A stretch of 55,927 nucleotides of DNA from JANQIO01 sp036351375 (GTDB lineage Bacteria; Pseudomonadota; Gammaproteobacteria; Pseudomonadales; Halieaceae): positions 1 through 55,927 of the forward strand of contig JAZBOY010000032.1 in assembly GCA_036351375.1 (NCBI GenBank), in the 5' to 3' direction. Numbering within the stretch: position 1 is the first letter of the stretch; each line of letters begins with the position of its first letter. Shown one piece after another: positions 42,306-51,343 of this stretch. The notes below the pieces were generated by a model. The model made no database searches. It worked only from the letters and a program-made list of their open reading frames with translations, and was not told where the DNA came from. A program made the position numbers and the translations under genes.

Positions 42306-43517
42306 TCAGTTCAACAGCGAGGCGGGTACCCGGCCGACGGTCACGTGCTTCGGCGCTGCGCCGACGCGCACTCGCACCAGCTCGCGCTGCTCGGCGATGG
42401 AGATGATCGACAGGTCGTTACTCCGGGTATTGGGCAGCAGGCAGCGGCCGCCGTCGAGGTCGAGGGTTGCCCAACTGGGCGCATCGCCAACATCGATAAC
42501 GGCTTCGGTGGCCAGCTGGTCGCCGGCGATCCGCACCAGCGCCGCATAATCTGAGGCGCGCCCCGCCACGCACAGAGTCGATTCGTCAGGTGTTAGCGCC
42601 AGGCCATGATGCGGTGCCTCGAAATCCCAGTCGGCCTCGGTCACCCCCTGGTCGATGGGTAGCTCCAGCCGGCCCAGGTGGCGCCCTGCCTTGAGGTCGT
42701 AGGACACCAGCGCATGGGCGTTGGAGAGCTGAGCATAGAGCCGCGTTTCGTCGCGATTGAAAACGAAGGGGCGCACGCCCGATTCGAAGCGGTGGCTCTT
42801 CAATCGTCCCAGTGAAACTGCATCCACTACCGTAACGCTGTAGGCATTGGGTTCGGCATCACGCTCGGCGCCATCCTTGAGCATATTGCCCAGGCTGGCG
42901 GCGTAAACCCGGGCACCGTCATGACTGGTGTGAACATCGTGTGGCCACAGTCCGGTGGGGAATGCGCCGAGGTGGTCACCGCTGGCGGCGTCCAGCACCT
43001 CGACAATATTGCCGCCGTAGATCAGTGCCGACACGTAGAGCCGACGACCGTCCGGAGAGATATCCATATGGTCGGCACGCATGCCGGACACCGGAGTGCG
43101 CCACAGCACGCCGCCGCTGGCGATGTCGAATGCCGCCACGTCACCGAGATACCCGCGTGACACGTACAGCACCCGCCCGTCTCGCGACAGATCGGTATCC
43201 TGGGCAAAGTTGAGGCCGCCGCGGCTTTCGAGGTAGCCCTGCGCGAGCCACTGCAGCGGGTCGCGAAACAGGCCGACCCGTTTGCCGTCCGGCACCACGT
43301 CCAGCGTATCGATGACCTGGTAGGTGGCCAGGTCTACCATCGAGACGGAGCCTTCAACGACGTTGGAGACAAATGCGATTTCGCGGCCGGGCCCGGTCAG
43401 ATCGCCGGAGTGATCCTGTGGTCCGCGGCCGTAGCGGGTCTCGCGCCAGGACAGGTGCGCGCCGAACAGCAGCGCTGCCAGCAGCACCCAGATGAAGAGC
43501 TGCCTAACCCTGGCCAT
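42306..43517 (-). CDS. Membrane-anchored YncE-like beta-propeller protein
   Basis: A 403-residue protein. An N-terminal membrane anchor or signal (LFIWVLLAALLFGAHLSW, about residues 7-24) is followed by repeated WD/YVTN-type blades: IAFVSNVVEGSVSMVDLATY, LSRDGRVLYVSRGYLGDVAAFD, ISPDGRRLYVSALIYGGNIVEVLD and later LTPDESTLCVAGRA. This matches YncE/surface-layer-type seven-bladed propellers in the periplasm. Their function is poorly known; some bind DNA or metals. It converges on hutZ, seven bases apart. Confidence 0.8.
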   Translation of the reverse strand: MARVRQLFIWVLLAALLFGAHLSWRETRYGRGPQDHSGDLTGPGREIAFVSNVVEGSVSMVDLATYQVIDTLDVVPDGKRVGLFRDPLQWLAQGYLESRGGLNFAQDTDLSRDGRVLYVSRGYLGDVAAFDIASGGVLWRTPVSGMRADHMDISPDGRRLYVSALIYGGNIVEVLDAASGDHLGAFPTGLWPHDVHTSHDGARVYAASLGNMLKDGAERDAEPNAYSVTVVDAVSLGRLKSHRFESGVRPFVFNRDETRLYAQLSNAHALVSYDLKAGRHLGRLELPIDQGVTEADWDFEAPHHGLALTPDESTLCVAGRASDYAALVRIAGDQLATEAVIDVGDAPSWATLDLDGGRCLLPNTRSNDLSIISIAEQRELVRVRVGAAPKHVTVGRVPASLLN

Positions 43518-43619
43518 GGGGCGTGGTTGACTGAGTCATGTCCTCAGTGTGCCACAACCATCCGGGCCCTGCGGATGACTGGGCGTTTTTGTGACCCAGG
43601 GATAATCCCCGGCGCGAAT

Positions 43620-44711
43620 CTAGGCTGCGGGCCGACTCCCGATCGCGTGATCGTCCAGTAGCTCGGCCTGGGCGTACACCGCCAGCAGGGCCGCAATGCT
43701 ATAGAGACTGTCGCGATGGGTACGTTCGTAACCGTGGGTAGCATCGGTGCCAAAGGTCACCAGCCCGTGGCGAACATCGTGACCGGCAACAATGGCCGAG
43801 TTCGCATCGGAGTAGTAATAGCGGAACACGTCAGTCTGGCAATTGATGTCATGGGCGCGGCACAGCTTGCGTAGTTCGCCGGTGAGCAGGCGATCGAAAG
43901 GGCCGCTGGTGTCCTGGGCGCAAAGGGTCACACCGGTTTCCCTGGCGTTCTGGCCGGGAGCCACCGGGCCGATATCGATACCGACAAATTCCGCCACCCT
44001 GTCTTCCAGGGAAGTCCCCGCGCCGGTACCGACTTCCTCGGTGATGGTGAACATCACGTGCAGGTCAACCGCAGGCGTGACCTGGTTGTCGACCAGCGCC
44101 TTCAGGGCAGCCAGGGCAGCCGCCGCACCGGCCTTGTTATCGAGGTGGCGCGCGGTGATATAACCTGACTCGTCCCACTCCGGGTCGGAATCGAACGCCA
44201 CGAAGTCGCCCTCGCCGATGCCCAGGGCGCGGGTGTCCTCGGCGCTGTGTACCGGTTGGTTGATGCGCAGTTCCACCTGGTCCCAGCCCACCGGCAGCTG
44301 GTCGATGCGTTCATTGAAGGCGTGGCCCGAGGCCAGCAGTGGCAGGACCTGTCCACGATAGGCCTTGTCGCCGGCAAACACGGTTACGCGGCCGCCCTCG
44401 GCAAAGCGACTCGACCAGGTGCCGATGGGTTTGAGACTGAGACGACCGTTGTCGTGAATCCCGGTGACAGCCGCACCGATCGTATCGAGATGGTTGGCCA
44501 CCGCCCGCGAGCGTTCCCCCTGCCGCCCGGTCAGTGTGGCAGTGATAGTGCCACGGCGGCTCAGGGAGTACGGCACTCCCACTTCATCTAGTCTCGCACA
44601 GACATAGCGCACCAGTTCATCCGTGAATCCGGTAGGGCTGGGAATGGCCAGCATCTCCAGCAGTGCCTTGTGGAGAAAGGCCTCGTCGATGGGCAGCTTT
44701 TCGATGTTCAT
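43620..44711 (-). CDS. NAGGN-operon M42 family peptidase, canonical copy
   Basis: A 363-residue M42-type metallopeptidase of the kind found with N-acetylglutaminylglutamine amide synthesis genes. Metal-site residues are complete: AVANHLDTIGAAV (His about 75), HLDNKAGAAAAL (bridging Asp), TITEEVGTGAG (Glu225 base, Glu226 ligand), GIDIGP (Asp) and ATHGYERTH (His). Its role in the trio is not known from experiment; degradation or trimming of the osmolyte is a guess. It overlaps the next M42 gene by 4 nt (ATGA). GGAGG lies upstream. Confidence 0.9.
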   Translation of the reverse strand: MNIEKLPIDEAFLHKALLEMLAIPSPTGFTDELVRYVCARLDEVGVPYSLSRRGTITATLTGRQGERSRAVANHLDTIGAAVTGIHDNGRLSLKPIGTWSSRFAEGGRVTVFAGDKAYRGQVLPLLASGHAFNERIDQLPVGWDQVELRINQPVHSAEDTRALGIGEGDFVAFDSDPEWDESGYITARHLDNKAGAAAALAALKALVDNQVTPAVDLHVMFTITEEVGTGAGTSLEDRVAEFVGIDIGPVAPGQNARETGVTLCAQDTSGPFDRLLTGELRKLCRAHDINCQTDVFRYYYSDANSAIVAGHDVRHGLVTFGTDATHGYERTHRDSLYSIAALLAVYAQAELLDDHAIGSRPAA

Positions 44712-45871
44712 CCGCCCCTCCGCAGAACGTCAGCCGGCCGCGGTATGTCCCGGTGGGTATCCGGCAGGCCGTCGGCCTCGATCTGATGGCTGAAGTCAGA
44801 CACCGTGGTCGTGGAGGTGTCGTGAGCAAAGGTCGGCGCACTCAGCATGTACGCTTCCAGCAGCGCACTGACATTTTCGAGGCTGCGGAAGTGGGTGCGC
44901 TCCATACTGTGGGAGGCGTCCGCCGCGTAGGCGACTACCGCGGTGCGCACATCGTGGCCGGCGGCCAGCGCCGCAGCCGCATCGTTGTGGCTGGCGGGCA
45001 GAACCCGGCGCTCGAAGGGAATATCGTTGTCACGCGCCAGCTCGTTGAGGTGCTGGGTGAGGTGCCAGTCATAGGGGCCGGAGGCATCGCCAGAGGCAAT
45101 GGTCAGGTGCTTGAAGGGACTGTGGTCGGCCCAAGGCTCGGAGGCGAAGTCCACAGTCACCAGCTCGCTAACCTCGGGAAGAATCGCCGCGCCGGCGCCG
45201 GAGCCTACAGTCTCGGTCACGGTAAACAGAAAATAGGTATCACGGGCCGGCTGTTGTTGCCGGCCCACCATGTCGGCGATGGTTTCCAGTACCGCGGCCA
45301 CGCCGGCCTTGTTGTCCAGGTTGCGGCCTACCACAAAGCCGTTGGGAAGCACTTCGGCCTGGGTATCCAGGGCGATAAAGTCACCGATCTCAATACCGAG
45401 TGATTGCAGCTGGTCGGCGCTGGTGACTTCCTCGTCGAGGCGTAGTTCGATGTGGTCCCAACCGATGGGCGTCTCGTCTACGCCGGCATCGCGGGAGACA
45501 CCCCACTTTACCCGCGGCAGCAAGGTACCGCGGTAGGCCTTGCCGGCAGTGAACAGCGTTACCCTGGCGCCTTCGGCGAAGCGGCTGCTCCAGTAACCGA
45601 CCGGCGCGACCAGCATGCGCCCGCTGGGCAGCAGGTTGCGCACCATGGCGCCGATAGTGTCGACGTGACAGACCACCGCCTGGGCCGGCTCATCCGGGGT
45701 GCTGCCCGGTAGCCGCGCGCGCACGGTGCCGCGACGGGTAATATCGAAATCGATTCCCAGGCCCTGCAGGCGCGAACCGATGTACTGCGTGACTTCGTCG
45801 GTGAAGCCACTGGGCGAGGGAATCGCCAGCAGCTCCAGCAGGGTTTTCTCCAGTTGAGCGCGATCAATCAT
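44708..45871 (-). CDS. NAGGN-operon M42 family peptidase, divergent copy
   Basis: A 387-residue M42-type protein closely resembling its downstream neighbour in layout. Most metal-site residues persist: VVCHVDTIGAMV, NLDNKAGVAAVL, VTVDFASEP and ASHSMERTH. But the paired-glutamate motif reads TVTETVGSGAG: Glu220 keeps the catalytic base, while the second, metal-binding Glu is Thr221 (codon ACT, minus strand 45209-45211). Activity may be altered, or the copy may serve as a partner subunit. AGGAG precedes the ATG. Its 5' end overlaps the synthetase gene by 8 nt. Confidence 0.88.
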   Translation of the reverse strand: MIDRAQLEKTLLELLAIPSPSGFTDEVTQYIGSRLQGLGIDFDITRRGTVRARLPGSTPDEPAQAVVCHVDTIGAMVRNLLPSGRMLVAPVGYWSSRFAEGARVTLFTAGKAYRGTLLPRVKWGVSRDAGVDETPIGWDHIELRLDEEVTSADQLQSLGIEIGDFIALDTQAEVLPNGFVVGRNLDNKAGVAAVLETIADMVGRQQQPARDTYFLFTVTETVGSGAGAAILPEVSELVTVDFASEPWADHSPFKHLTIASGDASGPYDWHLTQHLNELARDNDIPFERRVLPASHNDAAAALAAGHDVRTAVVAYAADASHSMERTHFRSLENVSALLEAYMLSAPTFAHDTSTTTVSDFSHQIEADGLPDTHRDIPRPADVLRRGG

Positions 45872-47609
45872 GGCGGCGTTTCTCCTGCTTGCCGGTAACG
45901 CTCACGGACAGCGGAAACAGCAGGTCGACAAAACGCTGCGCCGTGGGCTGGGGTTCATGGTTGGCCAGGCCGACTCGTTCGTTGGCCTCGATGATGACGT
46001 AGTCGCGACTATCCAGCCCTGACACGATGAAGTCGAGGCCCACCACTGGTATGTCGAGGTGGCGGGCAGCCTTCTGTGCGGCTTCCACCAGTTCGGGTTG
46101 CAGCTTGCCGGTGACATCGTGAATAGTGCCGCCGGTGTGGAAGTTGGCGGTCTTGCGTACCCGCACCGCCTGCCCCGTCTCGGGCACGCTGTCCAGGGTG
46201 AGTCCCTGCTCCTGCAGGCAGGCCCGGGTGTCATTGTCGATAGGAATACAGCTCTCGCCCTGTGAGGAAGCGTGCCGGCGCCGGCTCAGCTTCTCGATCA
46301 GTTCGGTAATGGTCTTCTCACCGTCGCCGATGACTTCCGGCGGACGGCGCACTGCAGCCGCCACGACCTCGTAGCCGATCACCACAACGCGCAGGTCCTC
46401 GCCTTCGTGGAAGGATTCGAGAATGACGCGATCGTGATACTTGCGCGCCTGCGCAAGCGCCCGGTCGAGCTCTTCGGCGCTGGACACGCCCACGGTAATC
46501 CCATTGCCCTGTTCGCCCACGGCAGGTTTCACCACAATGCTGCCGTGCTCCTCCAGGAAAGCCACGTTGGCGTCGTTGGCGCCGGCCACCCGGTAGCGAG
46601 GCGTCTTGATGCCGGCCCGGTTGAGCCAGCGGTGCGTCACCAGCTTGTCCTGGCAGCGACTCATGGCGACCGCGGACGTCAGCTCCGACAGGGATTCCCG
46701 GCAGTCGACACTCTTGCCGCCGCGACTGAGCCGGAAGTAGCCCTCTTCGGCGTCGAGCACCTCCACGCTGATGCCGCGGGAGCGCGCCTCGTCAACAATA
46801 ATGCGGGCGTAGGGGTTGAGGTTCTCTTCAAGCTCGGGCCCAAGGAACAGGGTTTCATTGAAGGCGTTCTTGTTCTTTACGGCAAAGGTGTGCAGCTGCC
46901 GAAAGCCCAGCTTCTTGTACAGGTGCTTGGCACCCTTGTTGTCGTGCAGCACTGACAGATCCATGTACTCACAGTCGCGAGTGCGAAAATACTCGGCCAG
47001 GCTGCGTACCAGCAGTTCGCCCATGCCCGGGCGACCAGCCTGGGGGTCTACTGCCAGGCACCACAGGCTGCTGCCGCGGGACGGGTCGCCAAACAATGGC
47101 ACGTGGTTGATTCCCATCACCGTGCCCAGCACCGCATCGCTGTCGTTGTCGACGGCGACCAGGTAGATCAGCTCCGCCGCTTCACGGGTATTCCAGACAT
47201 GCTCCGGATCAGTGGGCACCATATCGTTCTTGAGATACAGCTCGTTGACGGCTTCCGCCTGTTCGCGGGTCTGCACCCGGGTGACTGTCACACCGTCAAA
47301 GCCGGCTTCCAGCAGCGGTCGGTCCAGGTCCAGGCGGTAGGTGTCGGAGGGGTCGAGAAACAGCGTCTGGGGTGCAGCCGCCAGCACCAGGTGCGGGTCG
47401 GACACATACATGGCGATATCTCGCTTGCCCGATTTCTCCTGCAACAGCTGGGCGGCAATGTCCTGCGGGTTCTCGTAGGTGTGCCCCATGATCACCCGGC
47501 CCCATCCGCACAGGACGGAGGCCTTGTCCCTGAGGCCGTCTTCACCGTCAACCTGCTGCTGTACCGCATGCAGGTGTTCGTAGGAAGGTGGCTGGTCGGT
47601 AAATCGCAT
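45864..47609 (-). CDS. ngg: N-acetylglutaminylglutamine synthetase (GNAT + ATP-grasp)
   Basis: A 581-residue two-domain enzyme. The N-terminal half is a GNAT acetyltransferase (LWCLAVDPQAGRPGMGELLV is its acetyl-CoA motif; also DLSVLHDNKGAKHLYKKLGF). The C-terminal half is an ATP-grasp ligase (SIVVKPAVGEQGNGITVGV; PVVGLDFIVSG; YVIIEANERVGL). It acetylates and joins two glutamines to form the NAGGN precursor. I prefer ATG 47607-47609, with GGAG seven bases upstream; a GTG at 47628-47630 is the alternative and would add seven residues. Starts right after the amidotransferase gene. Confidence 0.93.
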   Translation of the reverse strand: MRFTDQPPSYEHLHAVQQQVDGEDGLRDKASVLCGWGRVIMGHTYENPQDIAAQLLQEKSGKRDIAMYVSDPHLVLAAAPQTLFLDPSDTYRLDLDRPLLEAGFDGVTVTRVQTREQAEAVNELYLKNDMVPTDPEHVWNTREAAELIYLVAVDNDSDAVLGTVMGINHVPLFGDPSRGSSLWCLAVDPQAGRPGMGELLVRSLAEYFRTRDCEYMDLSVLHDNKGAKHLYKKLGFRQLHTFAVKNKNAFNETLFLGPELEENLNPYARIIVDEARSRGISVEVLDAEEGYFRLSRGGKSVDCRESLSELTSAVAMSRCQDKLVTHRWLNRAGIKTPRYRVAGANDANVAFLEEHGSIVVKPAVGEQGNGITVGVSSAEELDRALAQARKYHDRVILESFHEGEDLRVVVIGYEVVAAAVRRPPEVIGDGEKTITELIEKLSRRRHASSQGESCIPIDNDTRACLQEQGLTLDSVPETGQAVRVRKTANFHTGGTIHDVTGKLQPELVEAAQKAARHLDIPVVGLDFIVSGLDSRDYVIIEANERVGLANHEPQPTAQRFVDLLFPLSVSVTGKQEKRRHD

Positions 47610-47632
47610 TTGTCTACTCCATGCGTTCACGT

Positions 47633-49405
47633 TTAGATTCCCTGAGACTGCAGCCAGAGTTCGAGCAGGCCGAGCTGCCAGAGCTTGGAGCCCCGCAGCG
47701 GGGTGATGTGCTCTTCCGGCGCGGCCAGCAGGGTGTCGATGTAGTCGGTGTTGTACAGCTGGCGCTGGCGCGCGGTGTCGCTGTGCAGGGCATCTTTTAC
47801 ATAGTCGAGTACCGAGCCCTTCAGATATTTCAGAGCCGGCACCGGGAAATAGCCCTTGGGCCGGTCGATCACGGCGGCCGGAATCACCTCGCGCGCAGCC
47901 TCCTTCAGCACCGCCTTGCCGCCATCGGCCAGCTTGTGCTGCTGGGGAATGCGTGCGGCGTACTCCACCAGTTGGTGGTCGAGAAACGGCACGCGCGCCT
48001 CGAGACCCCAGGCCATGGTCATGTTGTCGACCCGCTTCACCGGGTCGTCTACCAGCATCACCGTGGTATCCAGGCGCAGGGCCTTGTCGACAGGATCGTC
48101 GGCGCCGGGGCTGTCGAAATGCCCGCGCACAAAGTCGCCGGCGTGATCGCCGGTATCAAACCCGCTCGTCACCGTGCGGGTGTACTCAGCGTAGTCGCGG
48201 TCGAAAAAGGCGTCGCGGTAGGCGTCGAACGGTGCGCTGCTACCCACCAGCGGCGGGTACCAGTGGTAGCCGCCGAATACCTCGTCGGCGCCCTGCCCGC
48301 TCTGCACGGCCTTGCAGTGCTTCGACACTTCCCGTGACAACAGGTAGAAGCCGATGCAGTCGTGGCTGACCATGGGTTCCGACATCGCCTCGATGGCGGC
48401 GGGCAGTTCACTCAACAACTCATCGGAAGATACGCGAATCTGGTGGTGACGGGTGCCGAAAGCCTCGGCAACGATATCGGAGTACTGGAACTCATCGCCC
48501 TGTTCGCCGTTGACCGACTCGAAGCCCACCGAGAAGGTGTGCAGATTGTCGACGCCGTTCTCGGCCATCAAACCGACCAGCAGGCTTGAATCGACGCCGC
48601 CGGACAGCAGCACGCCCACATCCACCGCCGCCAACTGGCGCTTGCGCACGGCACTGCGCAGCTCTTCCAGCAAACCCTCGCGCCACTCGTCAAAACTGCG
48701 CGCGCTGTCAGCTTCGCTGCGGTCATAGCGCAGCTCCCAGTAGCGCTGCTCGTCTATGCGACCGTCCGCCTCGATGGTCATCACGGTGGCAGGCGCCAGC
48801 TTCTTGATGCCAGACACTACCGTATGGCCCGGCGGCACGACGGCGTGGAAGTTCATGTAGAAATTGATGGCGGCGGGATCAAGCGCGGTATCGATATCGT
48901 CGCCCGTCAGCAGCGCCGGCAGGCTCGATGCAAAACGGAAGCGCGCATCATTGTGGCTGTAGTAGAGAGGCTTGATGCCCAGGCGATCTCGGGCAATAAC
49001 GGTACGCCCGCTGTCGCGCTCCCAGACGGCAAAGGCAAACATGCCCTCGAAACGCTCCACACAGCCGGTGCCCCAGGCGTGATAGGCCTTGAGCACTACC
49101 TCAGTGTCTCCGTTGGAGAAGAACTGGTAACCCATGCCCTGCAGCTCTTCGCGCAGGCTCGGATAGTTGTAGATCGCCCCGTTGAACACCAGGCCGAGGC
49201 CCAGCGCGGGGTCAATCATGGGCTGTTGCGAGGCCTCGGCGAGGTCCATGATTTTCAGGCGGCGGTGGCCGAAGCCGCGCACCCCGTGCACATGCAGGCC
49301 CTCATCGTCGGGGCCGCGGGGCGTCATTTTATCGGTGATGGCTTTCAGCCGCTGGGGGTCTACAGGGTGTTGATCAAAGCGGATTTCACCGCAAATACCG
49401 CACAT
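47633..49405 (-). CDS. asnO: N-acetylglutaminylglutamine amidotransferase
   Basis: A 590-residue asparagine-synthetase-type enzyme. Cys2 (MCGICGEIRFD) is the N-terminal glutaminase nucleophile; GPDDEGLHV and LVFNGAIYNY support the glutaminase domain. The synthetase domain holds the PP-loop VGVLLSGGVDSSLLVGLM and SGQGADEVFGGY. It amidates the dipeptide to N-acetylglutaminylglutamine amide, an osmoprotectant known from Pseudomonas and rhizobia. AGGAGA precedes the ATG. First gene of the leftward NAGGN operon, divergent from a MarR regulator. Confidence 0.95.
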   Translation of the reverse strand: MCGICGEIRFDQHPVDPQRLKAITDKMTPRGPDDEGLHVHGVRGFGHRRLKIMDLAEASQQPMIDPALGLGLVFNGAIYNYPSLREELQGMGYQFFSNGDTEVVLKAYHAWGTGCVERFEGMFAFAVWERDSGRTVIARDRLGIKPLYYSHNDARFRFASSLPALLTGDDIDTALDPAAINFYMNFHAVVPPGHTVVSGIKKLAPATVMTIEADGRIDEQRYWELRYDRSEADSARSFDEWREGLLEELRSAVRKRQLAAVDVGVLLSGGVDSSLLVGLMAENGVDNLHTFSVGFESVNGEQGDEFQYSDIVAEAFGTRHHQIRVSSDELLSELPAAIEAMSEPMVSHDCIGFYLLSREVSKHCKAVQSGQGADEVFGGYHWYPPLVGSSAPFDAYRDAFFDRDYAEYTRTVTSGFDTGDHAGDFVRGHFDSPGADDPVDKALRLDTTVMLVDDPVKRVDNMTMAWGLEARVPFLDHQLVEYAARIPQQHKLADGGKAVLKEAAREVIPAAVIDRPKGYFPVPALKYLKGSVLDYVKDALHSDTARQRQLYNTDYIDTLLAAPEEHITPLRGSKLWQLGLLELWLQSQGI

Positions 49406-49462
49406 GGCGTGGCAGCTCTCCTGAAACGTTGGATTCTTGAATACGGATGGGGAGGAATTTAG

Positions 49463-49474
49463 TTACAGCTGTAA
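49463..49474. promoter_or_regulatory. Palindrome in the NAGGN/MarR divergent promoter
   Basis: TTACAGCTGTAA is a perfect 12-base palindrome in an AT-rich 192-base divergent region, 58 bases from the asnO start. It is a good candidate operator for the adjacent MarR protein. The rest of the region (to 49597) is AT-rich with no other clear motif. Confidence 0.45.
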
Positions 49475-49597
49475 ATAATACAGATGTGAAGAAAATATCG
49501 CAAGTTATTGATTAAATTACGTTTGTATTATGAAAATATGTGCAATATATTTCCGACTCTATAAAGCATCGGCGCTGACCCTCCAGGCAAGACTACT

Positions 49598-50071
49598 GTG
49601 GCCATTCTCGAAGACCAGGTTCTGGCGTCCCTGCGCCGAATCATCCGCGCAACCGATATCCACTCGAGGCGGCTCAACAAGGACACCGGGCTGACCACTC
49701 CCCAGCTGGTGGTGGTGCGTGCCATCGCTGCCGGCGACTCTTTGACAGCCTCGGAAATCGCCCGGGCAGTGAGTCTCAGCCAGGCCACCGTAACGACCCT
49801 GCTCAACCGCCTTGAGGATCGCGGCCTTATCGCCCGGCAGCGCAGTGAAGAAGACCGGCGCCGGGTAAACGTGCAGCTCACCAAGGCCGGGCGTGCGCTG
49901 GTGGCAACAGCGCCCGAACCGCTGCAGGAGCAGTTCGCCGCACGCTTCGCCCAGCTGGAAGCCTGGGAGCAACACCAACTGGTGGCCTCCCTGGAACGCG
50001 TTGCCAACATGATGGATGCGGAGGACCTCGACGCCGCACCGCTGCTCGCGCCGGGGGAGGATGTAGGCTAA
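49598..50071 (+). CDS. MarR-family transcriptional regulator
   Basis: A 157-residue regulator. The winged-helix core (LTTPQLVVVRAIAAGDSLTA, SEIARAVSLSQATVTTLLNR, LEDRGLIARQRSEEDRRRVN) and the C-terminal helices for dimerisation are complete. GTG start at 49598. MarR genes commonly flank NAGGN operons, so this one probably controls the operon and itself. The next gene on the same strand starts 18 bases after its stop, so it may be co-regulated. Confidence 0.92.
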   Translation: MAILEDQVLASLRRIIRATDIHSRRLNKDTGLTTPQLVVVRAIAAGDSLTASEIARAVSLSQATVTTLLNRLEDRGLIARQRSEEDRRRVNVQLTKAGRALVATAPEPLQEQFAARFAQLEAWEQHQLVASLERVANMMDAEDLDAAPLLAPGEDVG

Positions 50072-50089
50072 CAGGGCTATGCTGCACGG

Positions 50090-51343
50090 ATGAGTTCTAT
50101 CGACCCCCTGCACAGCGACAAGCCGCTGATCATCTACCTGGACATCAAGAGCCCCTACGCCTTCGTTGCCATCAGGCCTACCCTGGAGCTGATCGGCCGG
50201 CTCGGGATCGGCGTCGACTGGCGGCCTCTCACGCTGGATATACCGAGCTACCTGGGCTCGGCGAAGAAATCTGCCGGCAAGGTCGTCCAGAGCTCTCGCT
50301 CTGCCTCCCAGTGGTCAGCGGTCAAGTACGCCTACCGCGACGCCCGCCGCTACGCGGAGCGCCAGGGTTACCAGTTGCATGGCACCGAGAAGATCTGGGA
50401 TTCCAGCCTGCCAAACATGGGTATCAGCTGGGTCAATTCCCGGCAGCCGCAGTGTATGGGCGACTACCTGCACGCGGTGTATCCCGCTTTCTGGCGCAGG
50501 GAGCTGGATATCGAGGACCTCGATACGGTCATCCGCTGCCTGGCCAGCGCCGGGGTGGACAGCGAAGGTTTCGCGGCCTATGCCAGCGGCGAGGGGCGCA
50601 GGCAGCACGACGCGCTGCAAAACCACGTGCTGGACGCCGGCATCTATGGCGTGCCCACCTACGTGTTTGCAGACCACATCCTGTTCGGCCGTGAAAACTT
50701 GCCCTACGTCGAATGGTGCCTGGGCGGCCGGAAGGGTCGCGCTCCGCGACGTCGCGGTGTACCCGGCATGACCCCGACTATCTACATCGATTTCAGGAAC
50801 CCCGCCTCCTACCTGGCCATGCAGCCAACCTGCGCCCTGCTCGAGCGCCTTCAGCTTGAGGCGCGCTGGCTGCCCTTTCGCACCAGCGAAGAAACCATAC
50901 CGGCAGCCGGGGACGAAGAAACCCGCGGGAAGCAGCACCGCCGGGTGCGCGCCCTGGCGCGGCGCCGGACACACCTGTTGTATGCGAATGTGCAGAACGT
51001 CGAAATGAGGTTTCGGGACCTGCCGGGTTCCAGCGACTGCAGCCTGGCGGCACTCGCGCTGCTGGAGGATGAGCCGCTGCCCTTCATGCGCGCCGCCTTT
51101 CGCGCCTACTGGACCAGTGACGCCAACCTCGACGATGAAGCCACTGTCCGCGTGCTTTGGCAGCAGACCATGCCTGCGAGGGAACTGGACCTGGCGGCGG
51201 GGCGCGAGCGGCTTGAGGTGATTCGCCAAGGCGCACTCGAGCAGAAGGTCTTTCACGCCCCAACCTACCTGGTCGGCGACCAGCTGTTCCTGGGGCGGGA
51301 GCACCTGCCCTGGGTAGAGGCGCTGCTCAGCGCCACCATTTAG
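50090..51343 (+). CDS. Tandem double-domain DsbA-like/HCCA isomerase-like protein
   Basis: A 417-residue protein made of two similar thioredoxin-fold domains. Domain 1 (about 10-220) opens with IIYLDIKSPYAFVAIRPTLEL and ends with IYGVPTYVFADHILFGRENL. Domain 2 (about 227-417) opens with TIYIDFRNPASYLAMQPTCAL and ends with FHAPTYLVGDQLFLGREHL. Both match the 2-hydroxychromene-2-carboxylate isomerase/kappa-GST family. In that family a Ser in the DxxSP motif binds or activates glutathione: domain 1 keeps it (Ser21), domain 2 has Asn237. A junction methionine (227) could be a relic of two genes. Substrate unknown; in the MarR transcript. Confidence 0.82.
   Translation: MSSIDPLHSDKPLIIYLDIKSPYAFVAIRPTLELIGRLGIGVDWRPLTLDIPSYLGSAKKSAGKVVQSSRSASQWSAVKYAYRDARRYAERQGYQLHGTEKIWDSSLPNMGISWVNSRQPQCMGDYLHAVYPAFWRRELDIEDLDTVIRCLASAGVDSEGFAAYASGEGRRQHDALQNHVLDAGIYGVPTYVFADHILFGRENLPYVEWCLGGRKGRAPRRRGVPGMTPTIYIDFRNPASYLAMQPTCALLERLQLEARWLPFRTSEETIPAAGDEETRGKQHRRVRALARRRTHLLYANVQNVEMRFRDLPGSSDCSLAALALLEDEPLPFMRAAFRAYWTSDANLDDEATVRVLWQQTMPARELDLAAGRERLEVIRQGALEQKVFHAPTYLVGDQLFLGREHLPWVEALLSATI

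Noticed and set aside
50315..51304. 329-codon open frame on the minus strand
   Set aside because: It is antisense to the double-domain isomerase-like gene, which has clear homology on the plus strand.
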